Shown here one piece after another: positions 35,370-44,575 of a stretch of DNA of 64,000 nucleotides. Position numbers and translations under genes: made by a program. The notes beneath the pieces were generated by a model. The model made no database searches. It was given only the letters and a program-made list of their open reading frames with translations, and was not told the origin of the DNA. This DNA comes from Sphingobacterium prati. Its GTDB lineage: Bacteria > Bacteroidota > Bacteroidia > Sphingobacteriales > Sphingobacteriaceae. Location: positions 289,130-353,129 of the forward strand of contig NZ_JABJWY010000037.1 of NCBI RefSeq assembly GCF_013167215.1. Reading direction: 5' to 3'. Every line of letters begins with the position of its first letter. Position 1 is the first letter of the stretch.

Positions 35370-38300
35370 ATGAAAATGAAAAATTTATTGATTATTATAC
35401 TCTGTTGTTTCTCCACTGTCTGCTGGGGGCAATATCTAAAGGGGCGTATTATTGCTCTGCCTGATAGCGCAGGCATCGAAGATGTGACCATTGATGTGCT
35501 AAATTCTTCTCTCAAGTCAAGATCAGTCAAAGATGGTATCTTTCAAGTGACTGTACCTCGAGGAATCTATATGATCCGCTTTTCAAAGCTTGGGTTTCAA
35601 ACGCTTGAAATCCAGTACTCTGCTGAAAATAATAAGAATGAAATTCTTATTGCGCTTAAGCCCGCTGTAAATCAACTGGAGACGGTAGATGTGCTGTCGA
35701 CAGGTTATTACACCGTGCCTAGAGAAAGGGCCACGGGTTCCTTTGATTTTATTGATAAAAAGCTGCTAAATAGATCGGTAGGGGCAAATCTAATTGATAG
35801 ACTGGAAGGAGTGACAAATGGACTTTATTTTGACAAACGGCAATCCAGTGGTACGGATAAGGAATCTAAGCTATCGTTGCGTCTCCGTGGTGTAAGCTCT
35901 TTGACCGCAGGTAACGAACCTCTGATTGTATTGGATGGGTTCCCATATGGGGGAAATATTGATCAGATAAATCCCAATGATATTGAGCATATCAGTGTCC
36001 TAAAGGATGCTGCTGCCGCAAGTATCTGGGGCGCACAGGCAGGTAATGGGGTAATTGTTGTTACGACAAAGAATGGTGGGCGTAAGAGTAAGGCAAAGGT
36101 AGATTTCAATCTGAATACCGCGGTCTTCGCCAAACCTGATCTGACTTACAATCCGGCCTTTCTCCAATCGTCAGAATACATTGCGCTGGAAACATCTTTT
36201 TTCAATAATGGCTTCTATGATGCGACGGAGAAAAATGCGACCAAGCCCTTGCTCTCAGATGCGGTGCTCTTGTTGTTCAAACAGAAAAGAAACCAGATTA
36301 CACCCGAGGAATTGTCCGCGCAATTAGATAAGTTGTCACAGCGTGATATCAGGCAGGATGCAGGCAAATATCTCTTTCAGAGAATGGTCAATGACCAATA
36401 TAATCTCAGCATTAAAGGTGGCGGAGATCGAAGCTATTTTTACCTATCTGGAGGCTACGATAAAAGTCGAAAATTTACACCCGGAGTAACCTCTGATCGG
36501 ATTACATTGCTATCTAATCTTGGTATCGATCTGACCAAAAAATTAGAACTTAAGTTCAATTGGGCATTTAACAAATTGATCAATGTAAACAATGGGGTGG
36601 ATTATGATCGTACCATCCAGCGGCTGCCTTATGCACAGCTAATAGACGATCATGGAAAGCCAGCGGTGATACCCAACGGTTACAATATGGATTACATAAA
36701 TGAATGGAATTCCAGTGGTCGGCTGGACTGGAGCTATAGACCCTTATTGGAAATGGATCAGTATGACCGCAGGGGAATTCAGATGCAGATTCGTATTAAT
36801 CCCATTCTGACCTACAAATTAAACAGCTTTATATCGGTTGTTGCAAACTACCAATATCTCAATGACCAGAACAAAGATAGGCTACTCCGAAGAGCAGATA
36901 GTTACTATGTTCGTAATCTGGTCAATCGTTTTACCCAGACAGACGGTACGCAACTGTTTCCGTACGGAGGTATTTTACGTGAAGATAGGGATGAAGATAT
37001 TAGCCACACGGCTCGACTACAGGTTAATATGAGTAAGAACTGGGGCGATCATGATCTGGTTGCACTCGCAGGGCATGAACTGCGCCAGGTTCAGAGGCTC
37101 GGCAGTATCAAAGAGATTTATGGATTTGACGACGACGTGTATGTGTCGCAGGGGAGACTGGACTATTTGACACGCTATAAAACCAATCCGTCAGGAACAG
37201 CCCAGATTACAGAGCCCGCAAACGGTGTCTCGGACGAAGTAGATCGTTATGTGTCCTACTTTGCCAATGCAAATTATTCGTTCCGAGGTCGATATAATGT
37301 TTCGGGAAGCGTGCGTTGGGATGCATCTAATCTATTTGGTGTAAAATCTAATCAAAAAGGTACACCATTGTGGTCGGCAGGATTTTCATGGCGTATGGAT
37401 GAAGAGCCTATGCTACAGCATCTCCGCTTGCCCTTGATCCGATGGCGGCTGACATATGGCGTTAATGGAAATGTCAATAAACAGGCTTCAGCTTATCCAA
37501 TCGCCTCGTACAATACCGACCTGCTAACAGGATTGCCCAATGCACAGATTCGGACTTATCCCAATCCGCAGTTACGCTGGGAACGTGTAGAAATTTTTAA
37601 TGCGGCTTTGGAACTCGGACAACGTTCGAATAGGATTAGCGGAACGTTAGAATACTATCGTAAAAATAGCAAGGATGTACTGGCCTTGACACCACCTCTG
37701 GATCCGACTACAGGATATAACTCCATGGTACTGAATAGCAACTATTATGTTAACTATGCGCATATCAATGGAAAGGGTATAGATCTTACGTTAAATCTTC
37801 GGAATCCAATCGGAAAAGGACTATTGGAAACGAATATCCTGCTGAATATGAATAAAAACAAGGTGACTAAATACCTAACAGGACAGTCAACTCCGGTAAA
37901 TGCCTATTTGACAGGTATAAACTTTAATCCGCCTGTGGAAGGTAGGCCCTTGGATGGTATCTACAGTTTACCTTGGTATGGTTTGGATGGTAATACGGGA
38001 AGCCCTTTGGTAAAAACGGATGATGAGCTTGTTATCGATAAATATGCCGATGTGATAAGTAAAATGAAGCTCGAAGATCTGGTCTATCATGGCCTTAGCG
38101 TGCCGCCAATATATGGTTCTATCCGCAATACATTAACTTGGAAGGAATGGAGCTTGAGTGCCAACATACTTTGGAAAGGTAATTATTATTATCGTCGAAG
38201 CTCCATTGACTATGGGGCATTTGTAAGTAGTGGTTTGGCGCATCGTGATGTTGCGGCCCGCTGGCAAAAAGCAGGTGATGAGGTTTGGACAAATGTACCT

Positions 38301-38582
38301 TCAATACCAACCAAAACAGTGAGCAATAGAGATCAGTATTACAACAATGCAGAGATTTTGGTGGAGCGCGCAGATCATGTACGCCTGAAGGATATCTCTC
38401 TTTCCTATGATTTTAAAAAGCTGAATCTTAAAGGTATTGGTGGCGTGCGTCTATATGTATATGCGAATGATTTGGGTATTATCTGGAAAAAATCAAAGGT
38501 AGACCTCGATCCTGAATATCCTTTGGCGGCTATCTTACCCTCGCGCTCATTTTCAATTGGATTAAACGTGAATTTTAAATAG
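35370..38582 (+). CDS. SusC/RagA-family TonB-linked outer-membrane transporter
   Basis: Outer-membrane importer of 1070 aa. Signal peptide (MKNLLIIILCCFSTVCWGQ), a carboxypeptidase-regulatory-like domain (about 22-95; GRIIALPDSAGIEDVTIDVL), a TonB-linked plug with LRLRGVSSLTAGNEPLIVLD and VLKDAAAASIWGAQAGNGVI, then a barrel ending in SFSIGLNVNFK. Two possible starts lie close together (MKMKN or MKN). The gene abuts the thioredoxin-like gene and is followed by its susD partner after 6 nt. The transported substrate is unknown; no glycoside hydrolases are nearby, which argues against a polysaccharide locus. Confidence 0.94.
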   Translation: MKMKNLLIIILCCFSTVCWGQYLKGRIIALPDSAGIEDVTIDVLNSSLKSRSVKDGIFQVTVPRGIYMIRFSKLGFQTLEIQYSAENNKNEILIALKPAVNQLETVDVLSTGYYTVPRERATGSFDFIDKKLLNRSVGANLIDRLEGVTNGLYFDKRQSSGTDKESKLSLRLRGVSSLTAGNEPLIVLDGFPYGGNIDQINPNDIEHISVLKDAAAASIWGAQAGNGVIVVTTKNGGRKSKAKVDFNLNTAVFAKPDLTYNPAFLQSSEYIALETSFFNNGFYDATEKNATKPLLSDAVLLLFKQKRNQITPEELSAQLDKLSQRDIRQDAGKYLFQRMVNDQYNLSIKGGGDRSYFYLSGGYDKSRKFTPGVTSDRITLLSNLGIDLTKKLELKFNWAFNKLINVNNGVDYDRTIQRLPYAQLIDDHGKPAVIPNGYNMDYINEWNSSGRLDWSYRPLLEMDQYDRRGIQMQIRINPILTYKLNSFISVVANYQYLNDQNKDRLLRRADSYYVRNLVNRFTQTDGTQLFPYGGILREDRDEDISHTARLQVNMSKNWGDHDLVALAGHELRQVQRLGSIKEIYGFDDDVYVSQGRLDYLTRYKTNPSGTAQITEPANGVSDEVDRYVSYFANANYSFRGRYNVSGSVRWDASNLFGVKSNQKGTPLWSAGFSWRMDEEPMLQHLRLPLIRWRLTYGVNGNVNKQASAYPIASYNTDLLTGLPNAQIRTYPNPQLRWERVEIFNAALELGQRSNRISGTLEYYRKNSKDVLALTPPLDPTTGYNSMVLNSNYYVNYAHINGKGIDLTLNLRNPIGKGLLETNILLNMNKNKVTKYLTGQSTPVNAYLTGINFNPPVEGRPLDGIYSLPWYGLDGNTGSPLVKTDDELVIDKYADVISKMKLEDLVYHGLSVPPIYGSIRNTLTWKEWSLSANILWKGNYYYRRSSIDYGAFVSSGLAHRDVAARWQKAGDEVWTNVPSIPTKTVSNRDQYYNNAEILVERADHVRLKDISLSYDFKKLNLKGIGGVRLYVYANDLGIIWKKSKVDLDPEYPLAAILPSRSFSIGLNVNFK

Positions 38583-38588
38583 CATATA

Positions 38589-39947
38589 ATGAAATTAAAA
38601 TATATAGCAATACTGTCGCTGTTATTGATGAATAGCAGCTGCTACCATGATTATCTCGATATTAAGCCAGATAAAAGTTTGGTGGTGCCAGAGCGGATCA
38701 AAGATTTGCAGGCATTGTTGGACAATACAACAATGAACATGCATACGGTCGCCAACCTCGGTGAGGTTGGAGCGGATGATTACTTCCTTTCGGATGATCG
38801 CTGGGGAAGTCTATATTATGCGCAGGAGCGAAATACCTATATCTGGGCGAAGGAAATTTTTGAGGGTGAAAAAACTTCATGCTGGAATACACCTTATCAG
38901 CAGATCTATACCTCCAATCTTGTTTTGGAAAAACTTCAAGAAGGTAATTTTACAAATGATGAAGCATTTCAAAATTTAAAAGGGGCAGCACTATTCTTTA
39001 GGGCCTGGGCTTACTATCAATTGGCTCAAGTATTTTGTCCGCCGTATGATGAGAATGCAGGTACAAATAAATATGGTCTGCCAATTCGTTTGACGGCTGA
39101 TATCAACGAACCTGCTGAAGCAAGAAAGACGGTTGCTGAGACGTACAAGCAGATTCTGAAAGATGTGGAAGAATCTATAGCCTTGCTACCTGAAACATCT
39201 TCTGTGGCTACTAGGCCCAATAAACAGGCTGCTTTTTCACTGAAAGCGAAATGCAATCTGTTGCAGGGAAATTATTCATTGGCTTTGGAAGCTGTGGATG
39301 AAGCAATGAAGATTGATAACACGCTGTTGGACTACAATGATATGGATCCGACGAAAGAAATGCCTTTTGATGTCCTTAACAAAGAGGTGGTTTTTCATAA
39401 TGTTTTTTCAGCTCAGATCCTAGGTCCCACAAGAGCACAAGTGAATAAATCGCTCTATCAATCTTATACTGATAACGATCTTCGTAAAAAACTGTTTTTC
39501 TATTTTGATAAGGATGGATTATGTCGTTATAAGGGAATGTATTATAACGCGCCAACGATCTTCTTCTCTGGTATCGCTCGGGATGAACTGTATCTGATTT
39601 GGGTAGAATGTGCACTGAGAACAGGGGACTTGACCGGTGCAAAAGGCATGCTTACGGCCTTATTGGCAAAACGCTATGCAAAAGGAAGTTTCGATGCTTC
39701 CTCGCTGCCCAATAATCCGGAAGATCTATTAGTAGTGATATTAACTGAACGCAGAAAAGAACTGCTATTTAGAGGAACGAGATGGTCAGACATCCGCAGG
39801 TTAAATGCTATTGAAAATCAGGATATATCCCTTGCTAGAGAATTGGAAGGAAAGAGCTACACTTTGCCGCCAAAGGATAAACGATTTACTTTTCCGATTC
39901 CGGATGAAGCGATTTTATTGGGGCATTACCTACAGAATGAAAGATAA
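38589..39947 (+). CDS. SusD/RagB-family lipoprotein
   Basis: 452 aa surface lipoprotein partner of the preceding SusC. The lipobox is LLLMNSSC with Cys18, followed by YHDYLDIKPDKSL. SusD-type helical repeats follow, and the conserved C-terminal block ERRKELLFRGTRWSDIRRLN (R-x-W-D-x-x-R motif) with FPIPDEAI. It is shorter than the first SusD of the window (452 against 495 aa), within the range for the family. A terminator follows directly. Confidence 0.92.
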   Translation: MKLKYIAILSLLLMNSSCYHDYLDIKPDKSLVVPERIKDLQALLDNTTMNMHTVANLGEVGADDYFLSDDRWGSLYYAQERNTYIWAKEIFEGEKTSCWNTPYQQIYTSNLVLEKLQEGNFTNDEAFQNLKGAALFFRAWAYYQLAQVFCPPYDENAGTNKYGLPIRLTADINEPAEARKTVAETYKQILKDVEESIALLPETSSVATRPNKQAAFSLKAKCNLLQGNYSLALEAVDEAMKIDNTLLDYNDMDPTKEMPFDVLNKEVVFHNVFSAQILGPTRAQVNKSLYQSYTDNDLRKKLFFYFDKDGLCRYKGMYYNAPTIFFSGIARDELYLIWVECALRTGDLTGAKGMLTALLAKRYAKGSFDASSLPNNPEDLLVVILTERRKELLFRGTRWSDIRRLNAIENQDISLARELEGKSYTLPPKDKRFTFPIPDEAILLGHYLQNER

Positions 39948-39949
39948 AA

Positions 39950-39985
39950 AAACAGGGGATCGATTTGTTGATCCCCTGTCTTTGC
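39950..39985 (+). terminator. Rho-independent terminator after susD
   Basis: Perfect 10-bp stem ACAGGGGATC (39952-39961) with GATCCCCTGT (39970-39979), 8-nt loop, preceded by seven A and followed by CTTTG. It separates the operon from the convergent DUF6520 gene. Confidence 0.8.
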
Positions 39986-40010
39986 TTAGAAGAGCAAGTC
40001 AATAGCATGG

Positions 40011-40340
40011 TTAATCCATATCTCTGCTGCGCGTTTGCTCAAACGGAATCCCTGAAGGATTCTGTACCTGTGTCTGATTGAGATTACTTACAGTAGCTTG
40101 TGGTTGTGTACCACTTAAGTCTACGTAGTCTTGATCCAATTCAATAGCGCATACCTGCGGTTTGTCGGTGTCAGGACAAGACGAACTTGGTCCTGAAATA
40201 TGATTGGTGATATTGCCACTTGCATCAACTTCAAACCAGTAGGTATCAGCTTGAGCCAACTTAAACGAACTGAACCCAACTATTGCTGCTCCGGCTAATA
40301 CGACCATCGCATGCTTTTTGATGAAAGATATTGCTTTCAT
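40011..40340 (-). CDS. DUF6520-type small secreted protein with two cysteines
   Basis: 109 aa from the ATG at 40340; a longer upstream frame adds 48 residues without a sensible signal sequence. MKAISFIKKHAMVVLAGAAI is a signal/anchor, followed by GFSSFKLAQADTYWFEVDAS. This resembles DUF6520 proteins of Bacteroidota (a short exported product with F..k.a. and W/F-x-V). Two cysteines, C55 (SSSCPDTD) and C64 (QVCAIEL), are nine residues apart and could form a disulfide. The function is unknown. It lies downstream of the MauE-like gene, the arrangement I associate with this family. Confidence 0.7.
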   Translation of the reverse strand: MKAISFIKKHAMVVLAGAAIVGFSSFKLAQADTYWFEVDASGNITNHISGPSSSCPDTDKPQVCAIELDQDYVDLSGTQPQATVSNLNQTQVQNPSGIPFEQTRSRDMD

Positions 40341-40480
40341 ACCGAGGCCTTTTTTATAGTAGCAAAAAAAGTTTACCTCCACAAAAAACTCTATGTTAAT
40401 TTTTTTTGACCAACACTTTGCTTTAACGAGGTGCATCGGTCTGTCCTGTGCCTCGGGATCTGTTTTTACGGGCTGTGCCT

Positions 40481-41089
40481 TCACGTGTCATAATTTATTG
40501 CTCTAACCGGCCAGGCCGGGAAGACAGCAAACCGCATTTTAAATTTTTTGACGCGCTCCAGCATAACAGCATAGACCGGAATACGTACCACCTGAGGTCT
40601 GGCTAAAAATAAAATGACCTGCTTTTTATATCGCTTACACCCAGCCATGGGGGCAGTTGGGCCAGTCAAGTACCACCCCAATATGGACAGCAGCAATAAC
40701 AGCAGGTTGACAACAAGGTGTCCGCCCCAGGAGAGCCTGCTCAGTACCGAAGCACAGCCGCAGGGCTTCTGCGCGTATAAACCGGCGACGCCAAGACCGA
40801 TGTAGACAGTAAAGACCGTTAACAGCAATGCAGACAGCACGAACGGATCAAAAAATAGATGTTTTGTATTCCTGAAAGAATGAATAGAAAACAGGATCAC
40901 TATACCCAGCTCCATCAGTGGCAGGGACCAGAACAATATTCCTGCCCACCAGCCGGGAAAAGGCTGCTTTATCAGTGCCTGATGGAAGCCAGGGAGATCC
41001 CATAGCTTATCCAGTGCAACATATGCCCAAAAGAGTATCATAAAGGCGCGGATACTGGTAGCGGTGATATGTGAAGCTCTTGTTTTCAT
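40481..41089 (-). CDS. MauE/DoxX-like membrane protein
   Basis: 202 aa with about four membrane helices (AFMILFWAYVALDKLW; ILFWSLPLMELGIVILFSIH; LSALLLTVFTVYIGLGVAGLY; LVVNLLLLLLSILGWYLTG). A CGC motif (C110, C112) occurs in QKPCGCASVLSRLSWGGHL, the pattern of MauE-type proteins, which are thought to help form disulfides in exported partners. The basic tail after residue 150 is cytoplasmic or odd. The gene starts the minus-strand pair with the DUF6520 gene and is divergent from the ECF sigma gene. Confidence 0.72.
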   Translation of the reverse strand: MKTRASHITATSIRAFMILFWAYVALDKLWDLPGFHQALIKQPFPGWWAGILFWSLPLMELGIVILFSIHSFRNTKHLFFDPFVLSALLLTVFTVYIGLGVAGLYAQKPCGCASVLSRLSWGGHLVVNLLLLLLSILGWYLTGPTAPMAGCKRYKKQVILFLARPQVVRIPVYAVMLERVKKFKMRFAVFPAWPVRAINYDT

Positions 41090-41347
41090 TTTTTTAACAG
41101 TATAATTTCAGGTCGTATATTTAATACAACTATTTATAAATCAGATATTTAAATTTGTTTATTCGGTTTTGTGTTTGTATCTTAGTTTTACCAAATTCAA
41201 TTATTTCATTCCTGTTTATATATAGCTACCATAAGGAAGCAATATGTACCCGCTATAAATGGTTTTGTTTTATAACTAGCTGTTTATGAGTGCTATATTT
41301 TTCTTGTTGAGCTGTATAAAGCCTTTGTTATACTTAAATGATGAGAT

Positions 41348-41878
41348 ATGGGGGAAGATCCTTTTGAAATTTTAGTTAAAGAGCCCGAACGGGGGTTGCG
41401 GCTTATTATGGCTAAACATGGTAGCCAGCTAAAAAATCGTATCAGAAACATTGTTAATAATGATGATGAACTGGTCAAAGACGCGGTTTCGGAAACATTG
41501 ACCGTATTATTTGTGCAGCGGGAGAAAGTCGCTATATGCAAAGATCCCTTTGCCTGGATGATGGCCATCGCAAGAAATATTGCACTCAAAATACTCCGTC
41601 AGGAAAAGAATGACCGGAAGATAGCGATAGACGAGCTCCAGACCGTACCCCATAGCCAAGACATTGAAGCTGATCTACACTATCAAGAAATGCTGGAAGC
41701 AGTGCTGTCCAAAGCGGAACAGCTCACACCGATGGAAAGAAAAATTTTTATAGATGCCAAAGTGCACGGCCTGGACAATAAGGAACTGGAGATCCGCCAT
41801 GACCTGCGGCCACAGCGGGTCCGGAATCTGCTGAGTACGGCGCTTGCCAAGATCAGACGGCTCCTAAGGGGATCATGA
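41348..41878 (+). CDS. ECF-type RNA polymerase sigma-70 factor
   Basis: 176 aa. Sigma region 2 occupies about residues 15-85 (VKDAVSETLTVLF; DPFAWMMAIARNIALKILRQ), and region 4 about 115-172 (LTPMERKIFIDAKVHGLDNKE then DLRPQRVRNLLSTALAKIRR). It is a Bacteroidota ECF sigma of the FecI type. Its probable anti-sigma factor FecR is encoded 104 nt downstream. The likely target is a SusC/SusD-type operon, the nearest being at 34-40 kb. Confidence 0.93.
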   Translation: MGEDPFEILVKEPERGLRLIMAKHGSQLKNRIRNIVNNDDELVKDAVSETLTVLFVQREKVAICKDPFAWMMAIARNIALKILRQEKNDRKIAIDELQTVPHSQDIEADLHYQEMLEAVLSKAEQLTPMERKIFIDAKVHGLDNKELEIRHDLRPQRVRNLLSTALAKIRRLLRGS

Positions 41879-41889
41879 TACCGGGTTAC

Positions 41890-41983
41890 AATTGGATATA
41901 GATTAAAATTGAAGAAAAGATAAGTTATACTTATCAATAGCGAGTTCTAGTATTAATTGAATATAGATTAGAATTGAAGAAAA
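41890..41983 (+). repeat. 29-nt direct repeat in front of the fecR-like gene
   Basis: AATTGGATATAGATTA... at 41890-41918 recurs at 41955-41983 with two mismatches and a 65-nt offset. The second copy leads into the ATG of the FecR-like gene, so the start region seems to have been duplicated. Confidence 0.7.
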
Positions 41984-43278
41984 TGGAACGCGATACTATA
42001 AAAGTTCAAGAGCTGATCAAAAAACAGCTGCTGGAAATAATCAGCCCCGAAGAAGAGGCAGATCTAAAAGAGAAAAGATCGCACTATACGGAGGATGAAT
42101 ACGACCTTATGGTCGTAGAGGTACTCAGGCAGCTGGAAGGTCAGCTGCCCAAGGATCCGCTTGAGGACTGGACACCTGATTACGGGGAAATAAAACGCCG
42201 GGGGGAAGCTATACGAAGAAAAGAAAAAATAAAGCGGTACAGCAAAGTTGGGTATGCAGCAGCTTTGCTGCTAATTATTGGAGGTGTATTGTTATACTTA
42301 TTTTATCCACATAAAAAAGAGGATATCATGCTGCATCTGGAGGGGCAATGTCTTGGCGTCGCAGACGACACAGAGATACCTTTAATAGAGTCTTCCTGTC
42401 TCCTGTTGGCTGCCGACTCCACATGGATAAGGGTGGAGCAGGATACCTTTGGAACGTTAGGACAGCTTGGCGAGCTGGCTGTCAGCCGTACTTTGGAGGG
42501 GCTGTTGCGTATCCAGAGAAAACCAATGGCAGGCGGTGAGACATCAGCTTTAAAAAGTTTAAATATTTATACTGCTCCACGTCAGCAATGTGTTGTTGAA
42601 CTGGAGGATGGTACCAGGGTACGGATGAATGCACAGTCCCAGTTGAGCTATCCGCTCCGAAAAGGGGATTCAACAGTAGTATATATAAAAGGAGAGGCGT
42701 ATGTTGACGCCAATAGCCGTTATAGCAGTGACCCCCTGATTATTGGTACTGAAAAAGGCAAAATTACAGCCAGCCGTGCTGACTTTTTGGTCAGGGCGGA
42801 TACAAGTAACATGAAGGCCTTGCTTAATGATGGAACATTGGAGATTTATTCCTATAGCCTGAACAAAGTACAGTCCATAGTCTGTCCCGGGGACTTCGTA
42901 TATGTCGGGGCTAAATATGCAGGCAAAAATCAGCAGCCCCGAGATACAATGAGCTATGTGGCGAACCAGGATTTCAAAGAAGCCAAGATGTGGACCCGAA
43001 AAATCCGGATTTATAGAAACATGCCTTTGTGGGCTTTTGTAGATGAAATGAGCCGCTGGGAAGGGTTTACGATCAAAAGATGGGAATGTATTCCAAAGGA
43101 CAAGCACATTTCGGCAGCGATCTGTTATCAGAGCGGCAGGGAAGAAGTATACAGCGCTATCCGCCAGGCAGGTGTGCTGCTGCATGAAGAGAAAGGGATG
43201 ATCAGCTTCTGTCCCGAAGATAAACGGGATAGAGTAGCCATGTGGCAATTAAATGGAGATGATAGGAAAATAAAATAA
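41983..43278 (+). CDS. FecR-domain anti-sigma factor
   Basis: 431 aa. A cytoplasmic N-terminal part (about 1-80) binds the sigma factor. One transmembrane helix (YAAALLLIIGGVLLYLFY) spans about 88-106, followed by a periplasmic FecR domain (RQQCVVELEDGTRVRMNAQS; GEAYVDANSR) and a DUF4974-like C-terminal domain (MPLWAFVDEMSRWEGFTIKR). The latter contacts the N-terminal signalling domain of a SusC/FecA-type transporter. An upstream in-frame TTG at 41974 would add three residues; ATG 41983 is preferred. It pairs with the ECF sigma upstream. Neither SusC in the window has an obvious STN signalling domain, so the partner transporter may lie elsewhere. Confidence 0.88.
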   Translation: MERDTIKVQELIKKQLLEIISPEEEADLKEKRSHYTEDEYDLMVVEVLRQLEGQLPKDPLEDWTPDYGEIKRRGEAIRRKEKIKRYSKVGYAAALLLIIGGVLLYLFYPHKKEDIMLHLEGQCLGVADDTEIPLIESSCLLLAADSTWIRVEQDTFGTLGQLGELAVSRTLEGLLRIQRKPMAGGETSALKSLNIYTAPRQQCVVELEDGTRVRMNAQSQLSYPLRKGDSTVVYIKGEAYVDANSRYSSDPLIIGTEKGKITASRADFLVRADTSNMKALLNDGTLEIYSYSLNKVQSIVCPGDFVYVGAKYAGKNQQPRDTMSYVANQDFKEAKMWTRKIRIYRNMPLWAFVDEMSRWEGFTIKRWECIPKDKHISAAICYQSGREEVYSAIRQAGVLLHEEKGMISFCPEDKRDRVAMWQLNGDDRKIK

Positions 43279-43294
43279 GAAAGGAACACGCAGC

Positions 43295-43624
43295 ATGAGC
43301 AGCAAAAAGCAATTTATCGACGAAGTATTCACTACTTTCGAAATCAATAGCCTGATCGAGCGACGCAAATGCAGGGCTACCGGAAAGGTACGATTTAATA
43401 GCAAGGGCGAAGCAGGCTTCTTTATTCAGTGGTTAAAATGGCGCTATAAGAAGTGGCTACGGGGAAAAAATAGAAGGAAGCACCAATACCGCAGTGGGGA
43501 AGGAAAGCCAAAGCAGCGCTATGTGTATAGCTGTATCCACTGTGGTGGATATCATATTACGAAGGAGCATCCGCATGATTACAAGCGAAAAAAAGAAAAA
43601 TATGAACAGAAATATACTGAATAA
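43295..43624 (+). CDS. Small basic protein with a CxxC zinc-ribbon-like motif
   Basis: 109 aa, highly basic (WLKWRYKKWLRGKNRRKH in the middle). A C-terminal YSCIHCGGYHITKEHPHDYK carries a CxxC plus His residues that could bind zinc. Such small proteins occur near mobile or ECF/FecR genes in Bacteroidota. I do not recognise a named family. It follows the FecR-like gene by 16 nt. Confidence 0.6.
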   Translation: MSSKKQFIDEVFTTFEINSLIERRKCRATGKVRFNSKGEAGFFIQWLKWRYKKWLRGKNRRKHQYRSGEGKPKQRYVYSCIHCGGYHITKEHPHDYKRKKEKYEQKYTE

Positions 43625-43675
43625 TTGATGATCGCTGCTTTTTTCAATTTTATTTTTCAAACATAGAATATTTTG

Positions 43676-43683
43676 TACATTTG
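43676..43683 (+). promoter_or_regulatory. Promoter -7 element of the small membrane-protein gene
   Basis: TACATTTG at 43676-43683, 23 nt before the ATG at 43707; the -33 region (a T-run at 43653-43657) is only a rough match. Confidence 0.45.
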
Positions 43684-43706
43684 TATCGAATAAAATCGAA
43701 ATAGAA

Positions 43707-43967
43707 ATGGCAGAAACTGTACAACCAAGAGCTCCAAAGACAACTGATAATAATGCGAATCAAACTCATTACTACAAAACATTGGTAGTAGCTATCGCTT
43801 TAGGTTTAATAGGTACATTTATCCGTTTTGTACCGGATGTATGTACTGCAATGGGACAACAAACTTTCTTGTTCTCCGCGATAGCAAACATAGCTATGAT
43901 TGTGGGCGCTCTTATAGCATTTAAAACTGTTTTCGGTATTTTGGGATTTGGAAAAAATCGCGACTAA
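43707..43967 (+). CDS. Small two-helix membrane protein of unknown function
   Basis: 86 aa. A polar N-terminal 25 residues (TTDNNANQTHYYK) is followed by two predicted helices, LVVAIALGLIGTFIRFV (about 27-43) and FLFSAIANIAMIVGALIAFK (about 54-73), with a short loop between them and a GFGKNRD end. Family not recognised; it is likely an inner-membrane protein. It has its own promoter-like sequence and a strong terminator. Confidence 0.65.
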   Translation: MAETVQPRAPKTTDNNANQTHYYKTLVVAIALGLIGTFIRFVPDVCTAMGQQTFLFSAIANIAMIVGALIAFKTVFGILGFGKNRD

Positions 43968-43989
43968 TTAAAAGTCGTTTAAAATATTG

Positions 43990-44018
43990 AAAGCCTCAGT
44001 TTTACTGAGGCTTTTTTT
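43990..44018 (+). terminator. Rho-independent terminator
   Basis: Perfect 11-bp stem AAAGCCTCAGT (43990-44000) with ACTGAGGCTTT (44004-44014), a TTT loop and a seven-T run, after the two-helix protein gene. Confidence 0.85.
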
Positions 44019-44040
44019 GTATTGGTGCGGCAGTTGGTAA

Positions 44041-44075
44041 ATAAAAAAGGCATCAATTAAACAATTGATGCCTTT
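44041..44075 (-). terminator. Terminator for the minus-strand membrane-protein gene
   Basis: 13-bp stem AAAGGCATCAATT (44046-44058) with AATTGATGCCTTT (44063-44075), loop AAAC. On the minus strand it is followed by TTTTTTAT, fitting termination of the gene at 44095. Confidence 0.75.
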
Positions 44076-44094
44076 CGCTATGTTGGATTATAGA

Positions 44095-44508
44095 CTATGC
44101 AAATAACGACCAGGTACCCCATGGAATACGCGCAAGCATCAAGATTAAACCGATGATGTAGAAAATCACAACAGTTTGATTTGCTTTTCTGGAGTTTTCC
44201 ATCTTTTTAGCTTTTGAATAGCCGATGGTAATCAATACAATGGCTATGATCATTGTTAATGGGTGTTCAATGATTTTTAAACGTAATGTCGGATCTTTCA
44301 TTACGCTGCCAGAGATCATCGATGGGTATTTCAAAACGAAGTATAAAATCAATCCCACCAACAATTGAATATGCGATACGATAAAACCTAATAAGGCAAT
44401 CTTACGGTTGTAAGGTTTGTTGCCTAAATAGTTCATTAAGGTGATCACAATAGATATCACCAGGGCTAGCAATAAGACAATTGCTATTGTCGAGTGTAAG
44501 TGTAACAT
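44095..44508 (-). CDS. Four-helix membrane protein, cytochrome-b-like
   Basis: 137 aa with four predicted helices (IAIVLLLALVISIVITLMNYL; IALLGFIVSHIQLLVGLILYFVL; IIEHPLTMIIAIVLITIGY; TVVIFYIIGLILMLARIPW). His residues H45 and H80 occur in or near helices 2 and 3, a pattern that could bind heme; similar proteins are often labelled cytochrome B in Bacteroidota. The assignment is tentative and no catalytic motif is visible. A single gene flanked by its own terminator. Confidence 0.6.
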   Translation of the reverse strand: MLHLHSTIAIVLLLALVISIVITLMNYLGNKPYNRKIALLGFIVSHIQLLVGLILYFVLKYPSMISGSVMKDPTLRLKIIEHPLTMIIAIVLITIGYSKAKKMENSRKANQTVVIFYIIGLILMLARIPWGTWSLFA

Positions 44509-44575
44509 AAAAGCTCTCTTTAATTGTTTCCTAAGTTAGCAAAGATAAAAATATAATGAATGTATTTGTTAAAAA

